Positions 32,893-43,361 of a stretch of DNA of 64,000 nt are shown piece by piece. Source of the DNA: Tieghemostelium lacteum (Eukaryota; Evosea; Eumycetozoa; Dictyosteliales; Raperosteliaceae); assembly GCA_001606155.1 (NCBI GenBank), contig LODT01000051.1:496001-560000 (forward strand). The letters are read 5' to 3'. The stretch's first letter is position 1, and each line of letters opens with the position of its first letter. Position numbers and translations under genes: made by a program. Under the pieces are notes generated by a model. The model saw only the letters and a program-made list of their open reading frames with translations. It was not told the origin of the DNA and searched no databases.

Positions 32893-33773
32893 ATGATTGA
32901 CACCTCAGCACAAGAACTACAAAGTCTAAATCCAGTAGAGATAAACGATGAGGAGGAACTTTACAGTGGATCCTCAGATGAAAAATGTGTAGTTATTTTC
33001 CATGCAGAACATTTTATAAAGTACAATCAATTATTAGAGGTATGATATGGACTATTCATCATCAGGCTCCAGAGATAAAGAATCTTAATTTTAAATTGTA
33101 ATTTTAGATTGGGGATCAACATGCGATGGCACTATTTGTTGCAGCATTAGTAGTTGCAGAAACCTCTTTATTAGAGGCATCCATACTCACTTGTGTATTC
33201 AATTTACTCTTATTAATTGGAAGATATCTCATTATTGAAGAATGTAATAAAATCAGAATGAAACAAAAACTAGTATTCAACAGAGAGAATCATGTTAAAT
33301 CACTTATTCACATTGACTTATTTTCAGGATTCAGAGCATGGTTACGTAATTTTGTGATTATCGGAATGATTTTGGTGGGTGGTCGTCTCATAATGCTCAT
33401 GTTTGTCATGAACATTGACAAAAGTGATAAAAGAGAGACTTTTAATAATATATTTACTGTCAATCTTATCAGTTTTCTAGCTAGTATTTTTGGAGTTTAT
33501 ATTTATTTGCAAAGTCGATCATCAGTCTCCATTCCAAGTGACATTGAAAAATATCTACTTGGAAAGAGACCTAGTGAACTAGAACTTGGTTGCACACTAC
33601 TAAACCACAAACACGGTCCTACACTAGAACAAGAACTTAAACAATTTAATATAATCATTCAGTGGATGAATGTTAATGGAATCATTATAAAATCACCTCA
33701 TTCAAAATCATTACAACATCATCAACAACAACATCAACATCAACATCAACATCAACATATATCTACTTACTAA
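32893..33773 (+). CDS. Uncharacterised multi-pass membrane protein, 270 residues
   Basis: Two exons, 32893-33039 and 33108-33773, join in frame; the donor is GTATGA and the acceptor TTTTAG. The N-terminal 50 residues are acidic and cytosol-like. At least three hydrophobic stretches follow: LFVAALVVAETSLLEASIL with ILTCVFNLLLLIGRYLII, FVIIGMILVGGRLIMLMFVM, and VNLISFLASIFGVYIYL. The C-terminus ends in a His/Gln repeat (QHQHQHQHQH) encoded by a CAT/CAA repeat at 33714-33757. I do not recognise the family. It follows ATP23 on the same strand after 135 bases. Confidence 0.65.
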
Positions 33774-34148
33774 ATACTATTTAACACCCCCAACTCCCAC
33801 TTTATCACTATCCACATATGTAAATGTAAAGATTAAAGTGACATTTATATCATTTGTTCACTTATTCACACATCATCAATAAACCCTTTTTGTATAAATT
33901 TAAATTATTTTTGTAATTTTTTCACGATCGATCACGTGTAGACCTAAAAAAAACAGTTATAAAATTATATAAAATTTTTAAAGAAACAAATCAATCAAAA
34001 TTTTTTATAAATTTTTTTTAATTTTCTTTAAAATATCAATAAATCACTAAAAACACAATTAAACTATTCCTGTTACCAAATAGTGGTGAGCTAACCAGAG
34101 AGAAAGTAAAGAAAATATTACCTTTTTTTTTTTCCTCTTAAAAAAGTG
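33774..34148. other. Spacer before the MAP3K gene
   Basis: This 375-base AT-rich spacer has a short T tract directly before the kinase start. I see no gene, repeat or RNA. Confidence 0.5.
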
Positions 34149-36395
34149 ATGAATCAAAAGAAACCAATTCCACCACCTAGAAGTGGATCTAATAGTAAAC
34201 CAAATAGTAACAGAAACAGTGCAGAGAATAGCGGAATTGTAGATAACACTGAGCTGAAACAGTTGACTTTAGACGATGATGATTTTATAAAGAAACCAAA
34301 TGGTAATGCTAATAAGAGTAATGGTAGTAGACCAAATAGTAATGGTGAGGATTATGTCATTTCTGATGTACCTTCACAATCTACTTTACCACCTCTAAAT
34401 TCAACTATTGCACATACAACTAGAGAATCAATGGTGGTTTCAAAACAAATTATTGGATCCTATGTAATTGGTGAATTAATTGGTAAAGGAGGTTTTGCAT
34501 CGGTATTCAGAGGTTTGAATACCATTTCTGGTGATTTTGTAGCAATTAAAAGATTTAGTAAATCTAAGATATCAAAAGAACAATTAGCTTCTATTTCTGT
34601 AAGTATCCACTAAGAATGTTTACTCTAAAAAAAAAAAATATATTCAAACACACAATCCCACACAATTGTGGTAAAAGGGGTCACAAAGAAAAAATGAATA
34701 ATCATTTTCTAATAATATATAAATTTTATAATAATTAAGACTGAATTAGATTTATTACAGAGACTAAATCATGAGAGTATAGTTAGAGTTTTAGGAAAAG
34801 AAGAAAATGAGGATTATATATTTCTGTTTATAGAGTATATGGAAAATGGATCATTACACAGTATAATCAATCAATTTGGTACCTTTCCAGAACTACTATT
34901 GTGTCAGTACATTGAAAATGTTTTAAGAGGTTTGGTGTACTTGCACAGTGAGAATGTAGTTCACAGAGACATTAAAGCAGCTAATATACTTATAAACAAA
35001 AATGGTGATGCTAAACTCTCAGATTTTGGAGTTGCTGGTGAAATTGATGGTTCTGATAAACGATATTCCGTTGTTGGTACACCATACTGGTTGTCACCTG
35101 AGATTATCGAGATGTTAGGTCACTCCAATGCCAGTGATATATGGTCTATTGGATGCACTGTTATTGAACTTCTCACTGGATCACCACCATATTTCTACCT
35201 CAATCCAATGTCAGCAATGTTTAGAATAGTACAAGATGACAAACCTCCATTCCCTAAAAACATCTCCAAAGATCTCTTTGATTTCCTAGATCGATGTTTT
35301 GTAAAATCTGTAGAAGATCGTGCAACAGCTAAAGAACTTTTAATACACCCTTGGATCACAAAAAACAAGACCCTTATAAATCAACAGAAATCAAATTCTT
35401 TCCAATTGAATAGAACATCTTCGAGTAATGGTATTATAGACCAGATTAGTAAAACCATATCTGTAATGAAGCAACAAAATAATAATAATAATAGTAATGG
35501 TAATTTAGATGTAGATGATGCGTCAAGATCTAGTAGTACAAGTACCACTCCAAAATCAAATTTATCAACTCCATCATCTCCTATGACATCGGTGAAGGTT
35601 AATCAACAACATGAGAGTGAGATTAAGAAGCTCACTTTGGAGAATGATGAAATGAAGAGTAAAATTAATGATTTGGAAGTTCAGTTGAAAAAAGAGCAAG
35701 AGAAACTGGCAGAGTCGGAGAGAAAGTATAAAGAGATACTTTTGAGCTCTATGCATTATATTTATATTGTAGATAGTACGATTAATCTAAAGGAGTCTGG
35801 AAGTATCAGTAGTAACAAGCAGACGATAAGTAATGAAGTTACTCATTTACGTAATATAATGAGAGACCAGATTGAATCAGAGTATTATAATGCCTATCCT
35901 GACGATAACATGGTACCTAGATTTATTCAACGTCGTCTCACAAGAGACACACTAATTCACATTCCAAAGAAAGCATTGGAAGCCCAAAAACGTAGAGAAA
36001 AAGAAGAAAAGAAAAAACAAGAAAAGAAGGAAAAAGATAAATTAGATAAAGAGAAACAAGAGAAAAAAGAAAAAGAAAAGCAATATAAACTTTTAAGTCC
36101 AACTAGTAGTAGTAATAATCTAACAATAAGTAGTAATAATGTTAATAATAGTAGTAATAATAATAGTAATAGTAATAATAGTAGTAATGTGGTTTCACCA
36201 CCTCAAACTCCCACAAAGGAAATTTCAACATCCAATCTCAAACAAGCATTTATAGGTAAAAGAACACCATCAAAGAGTCAAATTGCAGAAATTAGTGCGC
36301 ATATTACATCGAATGTCAAATTAATACCGCCTGTACAGATATCTTCACTTCAAAATAGTACTAATTCCACTCCATCTTCTCCTAGTAGGAAGTAA
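34149..36395 (+). CDS. SepA/Cdc7-like STE11-type protein kinase (MAP3K)
   Basis: Exons 34149-34598 and 34740-36395 give 701 residues; the intron starts GTAAGT. The N-terminal 100 residues are Asn/Ser/Pro-rich. The kinase domain spans about 105-355: glycine loop GKGGFASVFRG, Lys in AIKRF, catalytic loop VVHRDIKAANIL, DFGVAG, GTPYWLSPEIIE and DIWSIGCTVIELLTGSPPY. These match MAP3K-epsilon/Cdc7 kinases, which act in septation and cytokinesis networks; D. discoideum SepA is needed for cytokinesis. All catalytic residues are present. After the kinase come a coiled coil (about 430-475), a Lys/Glu-rich helix (RREKEEKKKQEKKEKDK) and Asn/Ser runs. At 701 residues it is much shorter than SepA as I remember it, so it may be a paralogue. 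Confidence 0.86.
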
Positions 36396-36765
36396 TCATC
36401 ATGATACTCTTCAAATACCAAAAAGTAATCTCTATTTATAAATAAATGAAAACAATCTGTAATTTATCTCCACTTCACTCCACGTTTGATAAACACTTTT
36501 TCTTCTTATTTTTTTTTTTTTTTGATTTTTTTTTTTTTTTTGATTATTAAATTTATATAGACCTTTAATAATAGAAATTTGATATTATTTATTTAATTTG
36601 AAATTTCTAAAGATATATAGTGATTTCTTTTTATTGTATAATTATAATTTGGTAAAAAAGGAAGAAAATTAGATTTCTCTTTCAAAAACAGACATATAAC
36701 AAAACATTGTTGCTGAGTGTATAGACTAAACAAAAACACACGAATAGAATATAAATTAGAAAAAA
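36396..36765. other. Spacer with T tracts
   Basis: A 370-base spacer with two long T runs (36510-36541) and a typical AT-rich promoter before the UEV gene. No gene is seen. Confidence 0.5.
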
Positions 36766-37322
36766 ATGTCAGCTGTTCCTCGTAATTTTAGATTATTAGA
36801 TGAATTAGAAAAAGGTGAAAAGGGTTTTGGTGATGGTAATGTTAGTTATGGTTTAGAATCCGGTGAAGATATGTCATTAACCAATTGGATAGGTACAATT
36901 ATTGGACCAAATGGTGTATGTAGTTATATCAATAACCCTATTTTTGGGAACATAAATGGTAACTTGTATTTTACAAGTACTATTGATCAATTAGGATATA
37001 GTTTATAATGGTATAATTAACATCTATTTATTTATATAAACACTTATCACAATAGACAACTCATGAAAATAGAATTTATAGTTTAAAGATTAGATGTGAT
37101 GAAGATTATCCAAATAAACCACCAACAGTTAAATTTACATCCAAAATCAATATGGGATGTGTTAATAGTGCTACAGGAATTGTCGAAATTAAAAATTTTC
37201 CATTACTAGCCAACTGGCAAAACAAAACCACTTTAGAGAATATTCTCGTTGAATTGAGAAAAGATATGTCCTCTTCTTCCAATAAAAAGTTAGCTCAACC
37301 ACCCGAAGGTTCAAATTATTAA
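36766..37322 (+). CDS. Ubiquitin-conjugating enzyme E2 variant (UEV, Mms2/UBE2V-like)
   Basis: Exons 36766-36915 and 37056-37322 give 138 residues, the standard UEV length. UEVs pair with Ubc13 to build Lys63-linked ubiquitin chains in DNA damage tolerance and signalling. The sequence [16 protein letters not shown], then [30 protein letters not shown] and INMGCVN is diagnostic. The position of the E2 active-site cysteine is not conserved as in a true E2, as expected; the Cys in MGCVN does not sit in an HPN context. The C-terminus ends PPEGSNY, the usual UEV ending. The donor is GTATGT. Confidence 0.94.
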
Positions 37323-37624
37323 AAACATTCAAAAAACATAATAATAATATTGATGATGATGATGATGATAATAATAAAACAATAAACCAATCATATTGGT
37401 TTCTCCCTCACTCTCCTTTATGAAAGTAAACTTTACAACATCAGTTTTATTCTTTTTTTTTTCAAACATTGTTGTTTTGATCGAATGTGAGTTGTGGTTG
37501 TTTTGTTGTTATTTAGAATAAAAAATTAAATTTATCATTTATTATATCAATGGTAATTGCAAGTTTTAGAGTTTTGAGTTGTATTATTAATATTATTATT
37601 ATTATTTGTTGGTAAAAAACTATT
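37323..37624. other. Convergent 3' spacer
   Basis: About 300 bases between two converging gene ends. It holds short GAT/AAT trinucleotide repeats (37350-37380, 37585-37605). Nothing else is seen. Confidence 0.5.
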
Positions 37625-38601
37625 TTAATCTTTAAAAGAAATTTTACGAGATTTAACAGTTGACCACTTGAGTCTCTTCCAGTAAAAGGTTGGAATTGCA
37701 ATAAGAGATAATGCTAAGATAATTTTGATACCTAATTTCTTTCTTTCATCATGTTCAGGTTCAGAAGCCCAAGCTAAAAATGTAGAGACATCTTTTGACA
37801 TTTGAGACATTGAATTTGGAGTTCCATCATCAAATTCAACTTGACCGTCACTGAGGGGTGGTGCCATTGCAATCTTGGTACCTGGGAAATATGGGTTAAA
37901 GTGTTGACCACCAACAATTTTAACACCAGCTGGAGGATCGCAATAACCAGTCAATAGAGAGAATACATAATCTTCATGACGTGAACGAGCTTTGATAACC
38001 AATGACAAATCGGGTGGCAATGCACCATTGTTGGCAAATCTTGCAGCGTTGCTATTTGGGTAGGGTTTTGGATGGAAATCAGTCAATTGACCTTTTCTCT
38101 CAAACATGTCACCTTCAGAATCTGGACCATCCTGTACGGTGGTATCAGCTGCAATGGCTTTCATTTCATCGACAGAGTAGGCAACATTAGCCAAATGACG
38201 ATAAGCAATTAAATCCAAACTGTGACAGGTTGAACATACTTGTGTGTATACCTGGTGACCACGTCTAATTGATGCGTGATCAAATGATTGCCATGGGAAA
38301 CGATGATTCCATGGGTAATTTGGTGGATTTACAAAATCACTTGATAGTAATGTTGTACTAGTTGTAATATATGCTGCTCCTGTAACTCCACTACCAATAA
38401 TGGTTAATTTACCAATATTATTCTAAATCATTTATCAATCGTCCATTATCCAATCAATTATTATTATAAATCCAAAATTTCAATTATAGTTGGGATAAGT
38501 TGTACAATAATGTAAGTTTCATTGCTTATTTTTTTTACATTTGGTGATATTTTGATATTTTCACTCCTTACACTTAAAAATTTGATGGTATTTGTAAACA
38601 T
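37625..38601 (-). CDS. cyc1: Cytochrome c1 of respiratory complex III
   Basis: The main exon 38422-37625 encodes 265 residues. It contains the haem-binding CXXCH in [12 protein letters not shown], the [16 protein letters not shown] and [16 protein letters not shown] motifs, [14 protein letters not shown] with the axial Met, and a C-terminal membrane anchor ([21 protein letters not shown]). Cytochrome c1 passes electrons from the Rieske protein to cytochrome c at the inner mitochondrial membrane. The acceptor is TTTAG at 38423. The presequence most likely starts at the ATG at 38601 ([20 protein letters not shown]), but three in-phase donors (at GTAAGG, GTAAAA, GTACAA) could end that exon, so the N-terminal length is uncertain by about 20 residues. 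It is divergent from lst8. Confidence 0.92.
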
Positions 38602-38722
38602 TTTTCCCTTAAATCTATATACTAGTATTTCAATCGTCTTTTTCTAGTTTAAAATCAATGAAAAAAATGAAGTGATAATATACAGATTTGATTATTTAAT
38701 CAATTTCGTTTAGGGTTGCTGT

Positions 38723-38761
38723 AAAAAAAAAAAAAAAAAAAAAAATTTTAAAAAAAAAAAA
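38723..38761 (+). repeat. A-tract in a divergent promoter
   Basis: Twenty-three A, four T and twelve A follow each other between the divergent starts of cytochrome c1 (38601) and lst8 (38853). Long A/T tracts usually exclude nucleosomes, which would suit a shared promoter. Confidence 0.6.
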
Positions 38762-38852
38762 TCATTTAAATTATTCTGAACTACGGCATAATCATTAAGT
38801 TTGTTTTTTTTTGAATTTTTTTTGTTTATTGATAATTAATTTGTAGGAAGAA

Positions 38853-39767
38853 ATGCCTGGAATTATTTTAGCAACAGCTAGTTATGATCATACTATAAAG
38901 TTTTGGGATCCACCCAGTGGCGGTTGTTATAGATCAATTGATTGCGCAGATTTTCATATTAATAAATTAGAAATCACACACGATAAGAATTATATAGCTG
39001 CTGCTGGTAACCCTCAGACTCGTCTCTATGAGGTGAATACCAATAATAATACACCAGCAACTAGTTTTGATGGTCACAAAGGAAATGTGACTTCAGTTGG
39101 TTTTCAAAAAGAGGGAAAGTGGATGTATACCAGTTCAGAAGATGGTACTGTTAAGATATGGGATCTGAAAGCACCTGGGTGTCAGAGAGATTATGAATGC
39201 TCAGCACCTGTAAATACAGTAGTTTTGCATCCAAATCAAGCTGAACTTATCAGTGGTGACCAGAATGGGTCTATTAGAGTTTGGGATTTGATATCTAATA
39301 CATGTTCGAGAGAATTGGTACCAGACGGTGAACATGGTATCACAAGTTTATCTATATCACCTGATGGTTCCATGGTAGTTGCATCCAATACCAAAGGAAA
39401 ATGTTTTGTATGGAGATTGGGTCAAGGAGATACCTCAAAATTCGACCCACTACACAAGATTGAGGCACACAATGCACCAATTCTCAAATGTTTATTTTCA
39501 CCAGACACCAAACTCTTTGCAACTTGTTCTGCTGATCATACTGTAAAGATTTGGAATACCAAGAAATTCAATGTTGTACAGACTCTTACTGGTCACCAAA
39601 GATGGGTTTGGGATTGTGCATTCTCTAATGACTCTGCCTATCTAGTTACTGGTTCCTCTGATAATTTAGCAAGACTATGGGATTTACATCAAGGTGATTC
39701 TGTTAAAACTTATTCTTCACATCTTAAAGCAGTAAACGCAGTTGCATTGAATGATTCTCCACGTTAA
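38853..39767 (+). CDS. lst8: LST8 (GbetaL), WD40 subunit of TOR complexes
   Basis: An intronless 304-codon frame, the usual length for LST8. The start PGIILATASYDHTIKFWDP is characteristic, followed by seven WD40 repeats, for instance YTSSEDGTVKIWDLKAPG, LISGDQNGSIRVWDL, FATCSADHTVKIWN and LVTGSSDNLARLWDL, ending with HLKAVNAVALND. LST8 binds the TOR kinase domain and is shared by TORC1 and TORC2; in Dictyostelium it is needed for TORC2 function in chemotaxis and aggregation. No signal peptide or extra domain is present. Its start is 251 bases from the oppositely transcribed cytochrome c1 gene. Confidence 0.96.
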   Translation: MPGIILATASYDHTIKFWDPPSGGCYRSIDCADFHINKLEITHDKNYIAAAGNPQTRLYEVNTNNNTPATSFDGHKGNVTSVGFQKEGKWMYTSSEDGTVKIWDLKAPGCQRDYECSAPVNTVVLHPNQAELISGDQNGSIRVWDLISNTCSRELVPDGEHGITSLSISPDGSMVVASNTKGKCFVWRLGQGDTSKFDPLHKIEAHNAPILKCLFSPDTKLFATCSADHTVKIWNTKKFNVVQTLTGHQRWVWDCAFSNDSAYLVTGSSDNLARLWDLHQGDSVKTYSSHLKAVNAVALNDSPR

Positions 39768-39851
39768 ACAATAAACACTACGCTGAAACTATGTTGTAAT
39801 ATAGATTATCAAAAAAAAAAAAATCATAGAAGAAAACCATCTAGTTTATTT

Positions 39852-41500
39852 TTACAGTAACAATTGATCTACTTTTAATAACATACAAACAGTATCAATA
39901 ATCATTTGTAATGAGAGTTTTTTGGAATTGAGAATCTCAATTACACCATGATCTAACATATTAGTCGGTAATCCACTTGTTAAATCAATTGCATAATGGC
40001 GGTATTCTAACGTTGATTTACGATGTAGACTATATATATTGTCTAACAGGTTTACATGATCATATCCAGCATTGGAAATCAAAAGTTTTGGTATTGATTC
40101 TAAACTTTGAGAAAACATTTTAATAACCCTACATAATTTTGAGTTTTGTATAGATTCTTTTAAAAGATCTTGTGTGTACTTTTCAAGTGCCAAAACCAAT
40201 TCAAATTCAATTGAACCCCCACCAGATATTATTTTACATTTATCACTGCCAGTAGACAATGATAGTATGGAAATGGCATCATTTAGTGATCTCTGAATTT
40301 CATCAATAGTGTATACAGTTGGACCTCTTAATATCAGTGATATACATTCATCCAGTTCTTTTTTCTCCAATTGTAGATATATTTCATTATTGTATTCCAC
40401 TTGTTTTAGTGTTACTATTGATTGATCTAAACACTTCAATAGTTTATCTTCAGATAGTGAATAGACAATAACAATACCATTATCAGATAACATCTTCTGA
40501 ATTTGAATAGAAACTGATGTACAACTTGACAGAATGATAATGTACCCTGGTTGGCTGTCCTCTTGATTTCTAATTGATTTTATGTAATCGGTAATTCTAG
40601 TTTGTTCCAATTGAGATTTGTCATTGAAAAACGTTTGTGAATAGTCTCTTCCCATTGTCACCATTTTATTAAGATCTTTACTTAACAAATCACTAAAATC
40701 TAATGGACAGTTACTTATGACCTTACATTGTATCTCTGAACTCAAAATATTCTTATTCAAATGTGTGATGATACCCCAGTTTGAATTGGCACTATTGACT
40801 TTGTATAAAGTACCTTTAAGTAACTTAGTATCTGATATAGATCCTCCTAGAAATTTAAAATAGTTTATATAGTTACAATGATGTTTTCTATTTGGTATCT
40901 TTTGTAGACTTGATAGAATATCTTTACAAATTCTAGTAAAACTATGAAGATAATTTGACAATATTTTTGATGATAATGTAGTTGATATGATCTTATCCAA
41001 TATCTTTGTATCACCATTTTCCATTACACTGAAATCCAGAGCATTTGCATCCAATACCTCTTTACACTTGTTCATTGACAGTTGGTATCCTTTTATTACC
41101 AAATTAGGATGATAATTCATTGTTAACAACATCTGACCATTTCTAATCAATTGGCATGCTAATATAATACCAGAAGTAGTTCCATCACCAACTTTACTCT
41201 AAATATGATACTAGATTATTAGTACATTCCTAATACCAAATTCAATATTCTTTTAATCAAATGATTCATTACATCTATAGAATTTGATAGATTTTTTAAA
41301 ATATCTAAAATAGGATCTTTAATATCTATATTCTTTAAAATTGTAAAACCATCATTGGTTATAATAATTTCATTTCTGTATTCAAGGTCGCCTTCATCAT
41401 TATAAACTTTATATTGTCTGTTTATCAGTTTATCTAACCCTTTTGGACCTAGAGAAGTTGATAGAATTTTTTCAATGGAATAGATCGATATATAATTCAT
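39852..41500 (-). CDS. Divergent CCT/TCP-1-like group II chaperonin
   Basis: Exons 41500-41237 and 41198-39852 give 536 residues, the length of a CCT subunit. The intron is only 38-39 bases (GTATTAG to TTTAG). Family marks are recognisable but worn: TSLGPKGLDKLI, TNDGFTILKNIDI, SKVGDGTTSGIILA (nucleotide-binding GDGTT intact), YHPNLVIKGYQLS, LRGPTVYTIDEIQRSLNDA, ISGGGSIEFELVLALE and SLESIPKLLISNAGYD. The N-terminus lacks the 10-15 residues that normally precede the first helix. The product may be a fast-evolving CCT subunit or a CCT-derived paralogue such as the BBS/MKKS type; I cannot decide. It shares a 108-base divergent promoter with dph2. Confidence 0.8.
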
Positions 41501-41608
41501 TAATTGATTGTGGTTGACAATATCATATTGTTCACATGAAAAATGATTACTTCAATAAATGTTTAATAAAAATTATAAATCTGAATTTTGTAATTTTGTA
41601 AAACGAAA
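41501..41608. promoter_or_regulatory. Divergent promoter, CCT-like gene and dph2
   Basis: Only 108 bases separate the two start codons, so the two genes must share a promoter region. No defined motif stands out. Confidence 0.5.
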
Positions 41609-43336
41609 ATGTCAAACGTAACACCTGCATTTTTTACAGAGTCATTTGACAAGAGTTTAAATAATACACATTCCAGTAATAAGGCAGTTAAAAGTAAATC
41701 AGAAGAGGTTCTAGATAAATACAGTTTTAATGATTATTTTGAAGTTGAAAAATCCATTGAGATCATTAATGAATATAATTTCAAGAATGTAGCATTACAA
41801 TTACCCGAACATTTGTTGTGGGCATCTCAAGAGTTGTCTAGAATATTGACAACACAAGCTAATCATCAAACTAAAGTATATATATTGGGTGACACTGCAT
41901 ATGGGTCATGTTGTATAGATGAGGTAACCGCCCTGCATCTAAAGACTGACTTTATTATACATTATGGACACTCTTGTTTATCCCCTTCCTCTAGAATACC
42001 AGTACAATTTGTATTTGGTAAAAAGTCATTTGATATTCCAGCATTTTATAGTACATTCCAACAAACATTTACAAACACAACAGAGAAATTCATTATATTC
42101 TACGAATTACAATTCCAACACTATTACAATGACCTATGCCAAACTTTTAAAAATTCAAATAACGTCGTTATAACATCAATTAATAACTTTAATAATATAT
42201 TTAGTACAAAATCATTCTTAAATAATAGTAGTAATCAATTATATAATTCAAATAGCAGTTCATCTGAATGTTGTAGTAAAAACAGTTCAAATGAAACAAC
42301 ATGTTGTTCAAATGAAAATTTATCAGAGTCTTCATGTTGCAATAATAGTGATAACAATAATAATGTAATAGCGGCAATAGATGAAAGTAATTTGAATAGT
42401 AATGGGAATATATTTGGTAGAACTGTTAGTAAAGAAGTTTTTGAAAATTTGGGTGAATATAATTTTCTATGGATTGGAGGAGAGTGTATAACTCTAACCA
42501 ATTTATTAATGAATTATAGCAAGAACTGTTTCTATAGATATTATATTAATGGCGACAAGATACTTAAAGAAACTTTACCTAGAAACTACAGTTTAATGAA
42601 GAGATACTATATATCTGAAAAATGTAAAGATTCATCGGTTATTGGTATTGTAGTCGCAACATTAACCGTTGCAAAGTATTCAGAGACTATAGATCAATTA
42701 AAGAAATTGATTATCAGTGCCGGTAAGAAACCATATGTCTTTGTTGTTGGTAGACTAAATGTACCAAAACTAGGCAATTTCTCAGAGATTGATATATTTG
42801 TTATTGTTGCATGTCCTGAGAACTCTCTAATTGACTCAAAGGAATATTATAAACCAATTGCAACACCATTTGAATTGAATTTGGCACTGAAAAATAAGAA
42901 TTGGACTGGAGAGTACATTTCTGACTTTGGCCAATTGTTCCCTACTTTGACTAATTTGAACTCAGATGACGATGATCAACAGCCAATACCAGAGGACCAA
43001 GTAGACGATGACGAAGGTAATACACACCATTTCTCACTGCTTTCTGGTAAAATTGTAATGAAAAATAATAGAAAAGTTAGACAACAACAATTACAAACTT
43101 CCAATACAACCACCAATGAAACCAAAGATTTAATAACTACTGCCAATGATCAATTTAAACAATTACAAATTGTTGAGGATCATCTCTCTGATAGAACTTA
43201 TAAAGGTTTAGATATGAGAATTGGTGAGACTCCAGTTGTAAAAGCTGTTCAGGGTCTTTCTGGTATTCCAATGCATTATCAAGATGAACCTAATAATACT
43301 ACATCAACATCCAATACAATTACATATACAAAATAA
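41609..43336 (+). CDS. dph2: Diphthamide biosynthesis protein 2
   Basis: An intronless frame of 575 codons. DPH2 pairs with DPH1 in the radical iron-sulfur enzyme that starts diphthamide synthesis on a histidine of elongation factor 2. Typical blocks are NVALQLPEHLLWASQELS, LGDTAYGSCCIDEVTALH (a cluster cysteine) and IHYGHSCLSPSSRIPVQFVFG, then YFLWIGGE-like and FVVGRLNVPKLGNFSEIDIFV. The C-terminal part ends with DRTYKGLDMRIGETPV. An insertion near residues 205-255 is rich in Ser, Asn and paired Cys (SSECCSKNSS, ETTCCSNEN, ESSCCNNS) and is not part of the usual fold. The C-terminal tail is Asn/Thr-rich. Confidence 0.93.
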   Translation: MSNVTPAFFTESFDKSLNNTHSSNKAVKSKSEEVLDKYSFNDYFEVEKSIEIINEYNFKNVALQLPEHLLWASQELSRILTTQANHQTKVYILGDTAYGSCCIDEVTALHLKTDFIIHYGHSCLSPSSRIPVQFVFGKKSFDIPAFYSTFQQTFTNTTEKFIIFYELQFQHYYNDLCQTFKNSNNVVITSINNFNNIFSTKSFLNNSSNQLYNSNSSSSECCSKNSSNETTCCSNENLSESSCCNNSDNNNNVIAAIDESNLNSNGNIFGRTVSKEVFENLGEYNFLWIGGECITLTNLLMNYSKNCFYRYYINGDKILKETLPRNYSLMKRYYISEKCKDSSVIGIVVATLTVAKYSETIDQLKKLIISAGKKPYVFVVGRLNVPKLGNFSEIDIFVIVACPENSLIDSKEYYKPIATPFELNLALKNKNWTGEYISDFGQLFPTLTNLNSDDDDQQPIPEDQVDDDEGNTHHFSLLSGKIVMKNNRKVRQQQLQTSNTTTNETKDLITTANDQFKQLQIVEDHLSDRTYKGLDMRIGETPVVKAVQGLSGIPMHYQDEPNNTTSTSNTITYTK

Positions 43337-43361
43337 ATAAAATAGTAATAATAGTACTTTT

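Noticed and set aside
38708-38726. Match to the conserved 11-base motif of Dictyostelium class I small RNAs (TTACAGCAA on the minus strand)
   Set aside because: Only nine of eleven bases fit from memory, no stem pairing is seen around it, and it runs straight into an A/T tract.
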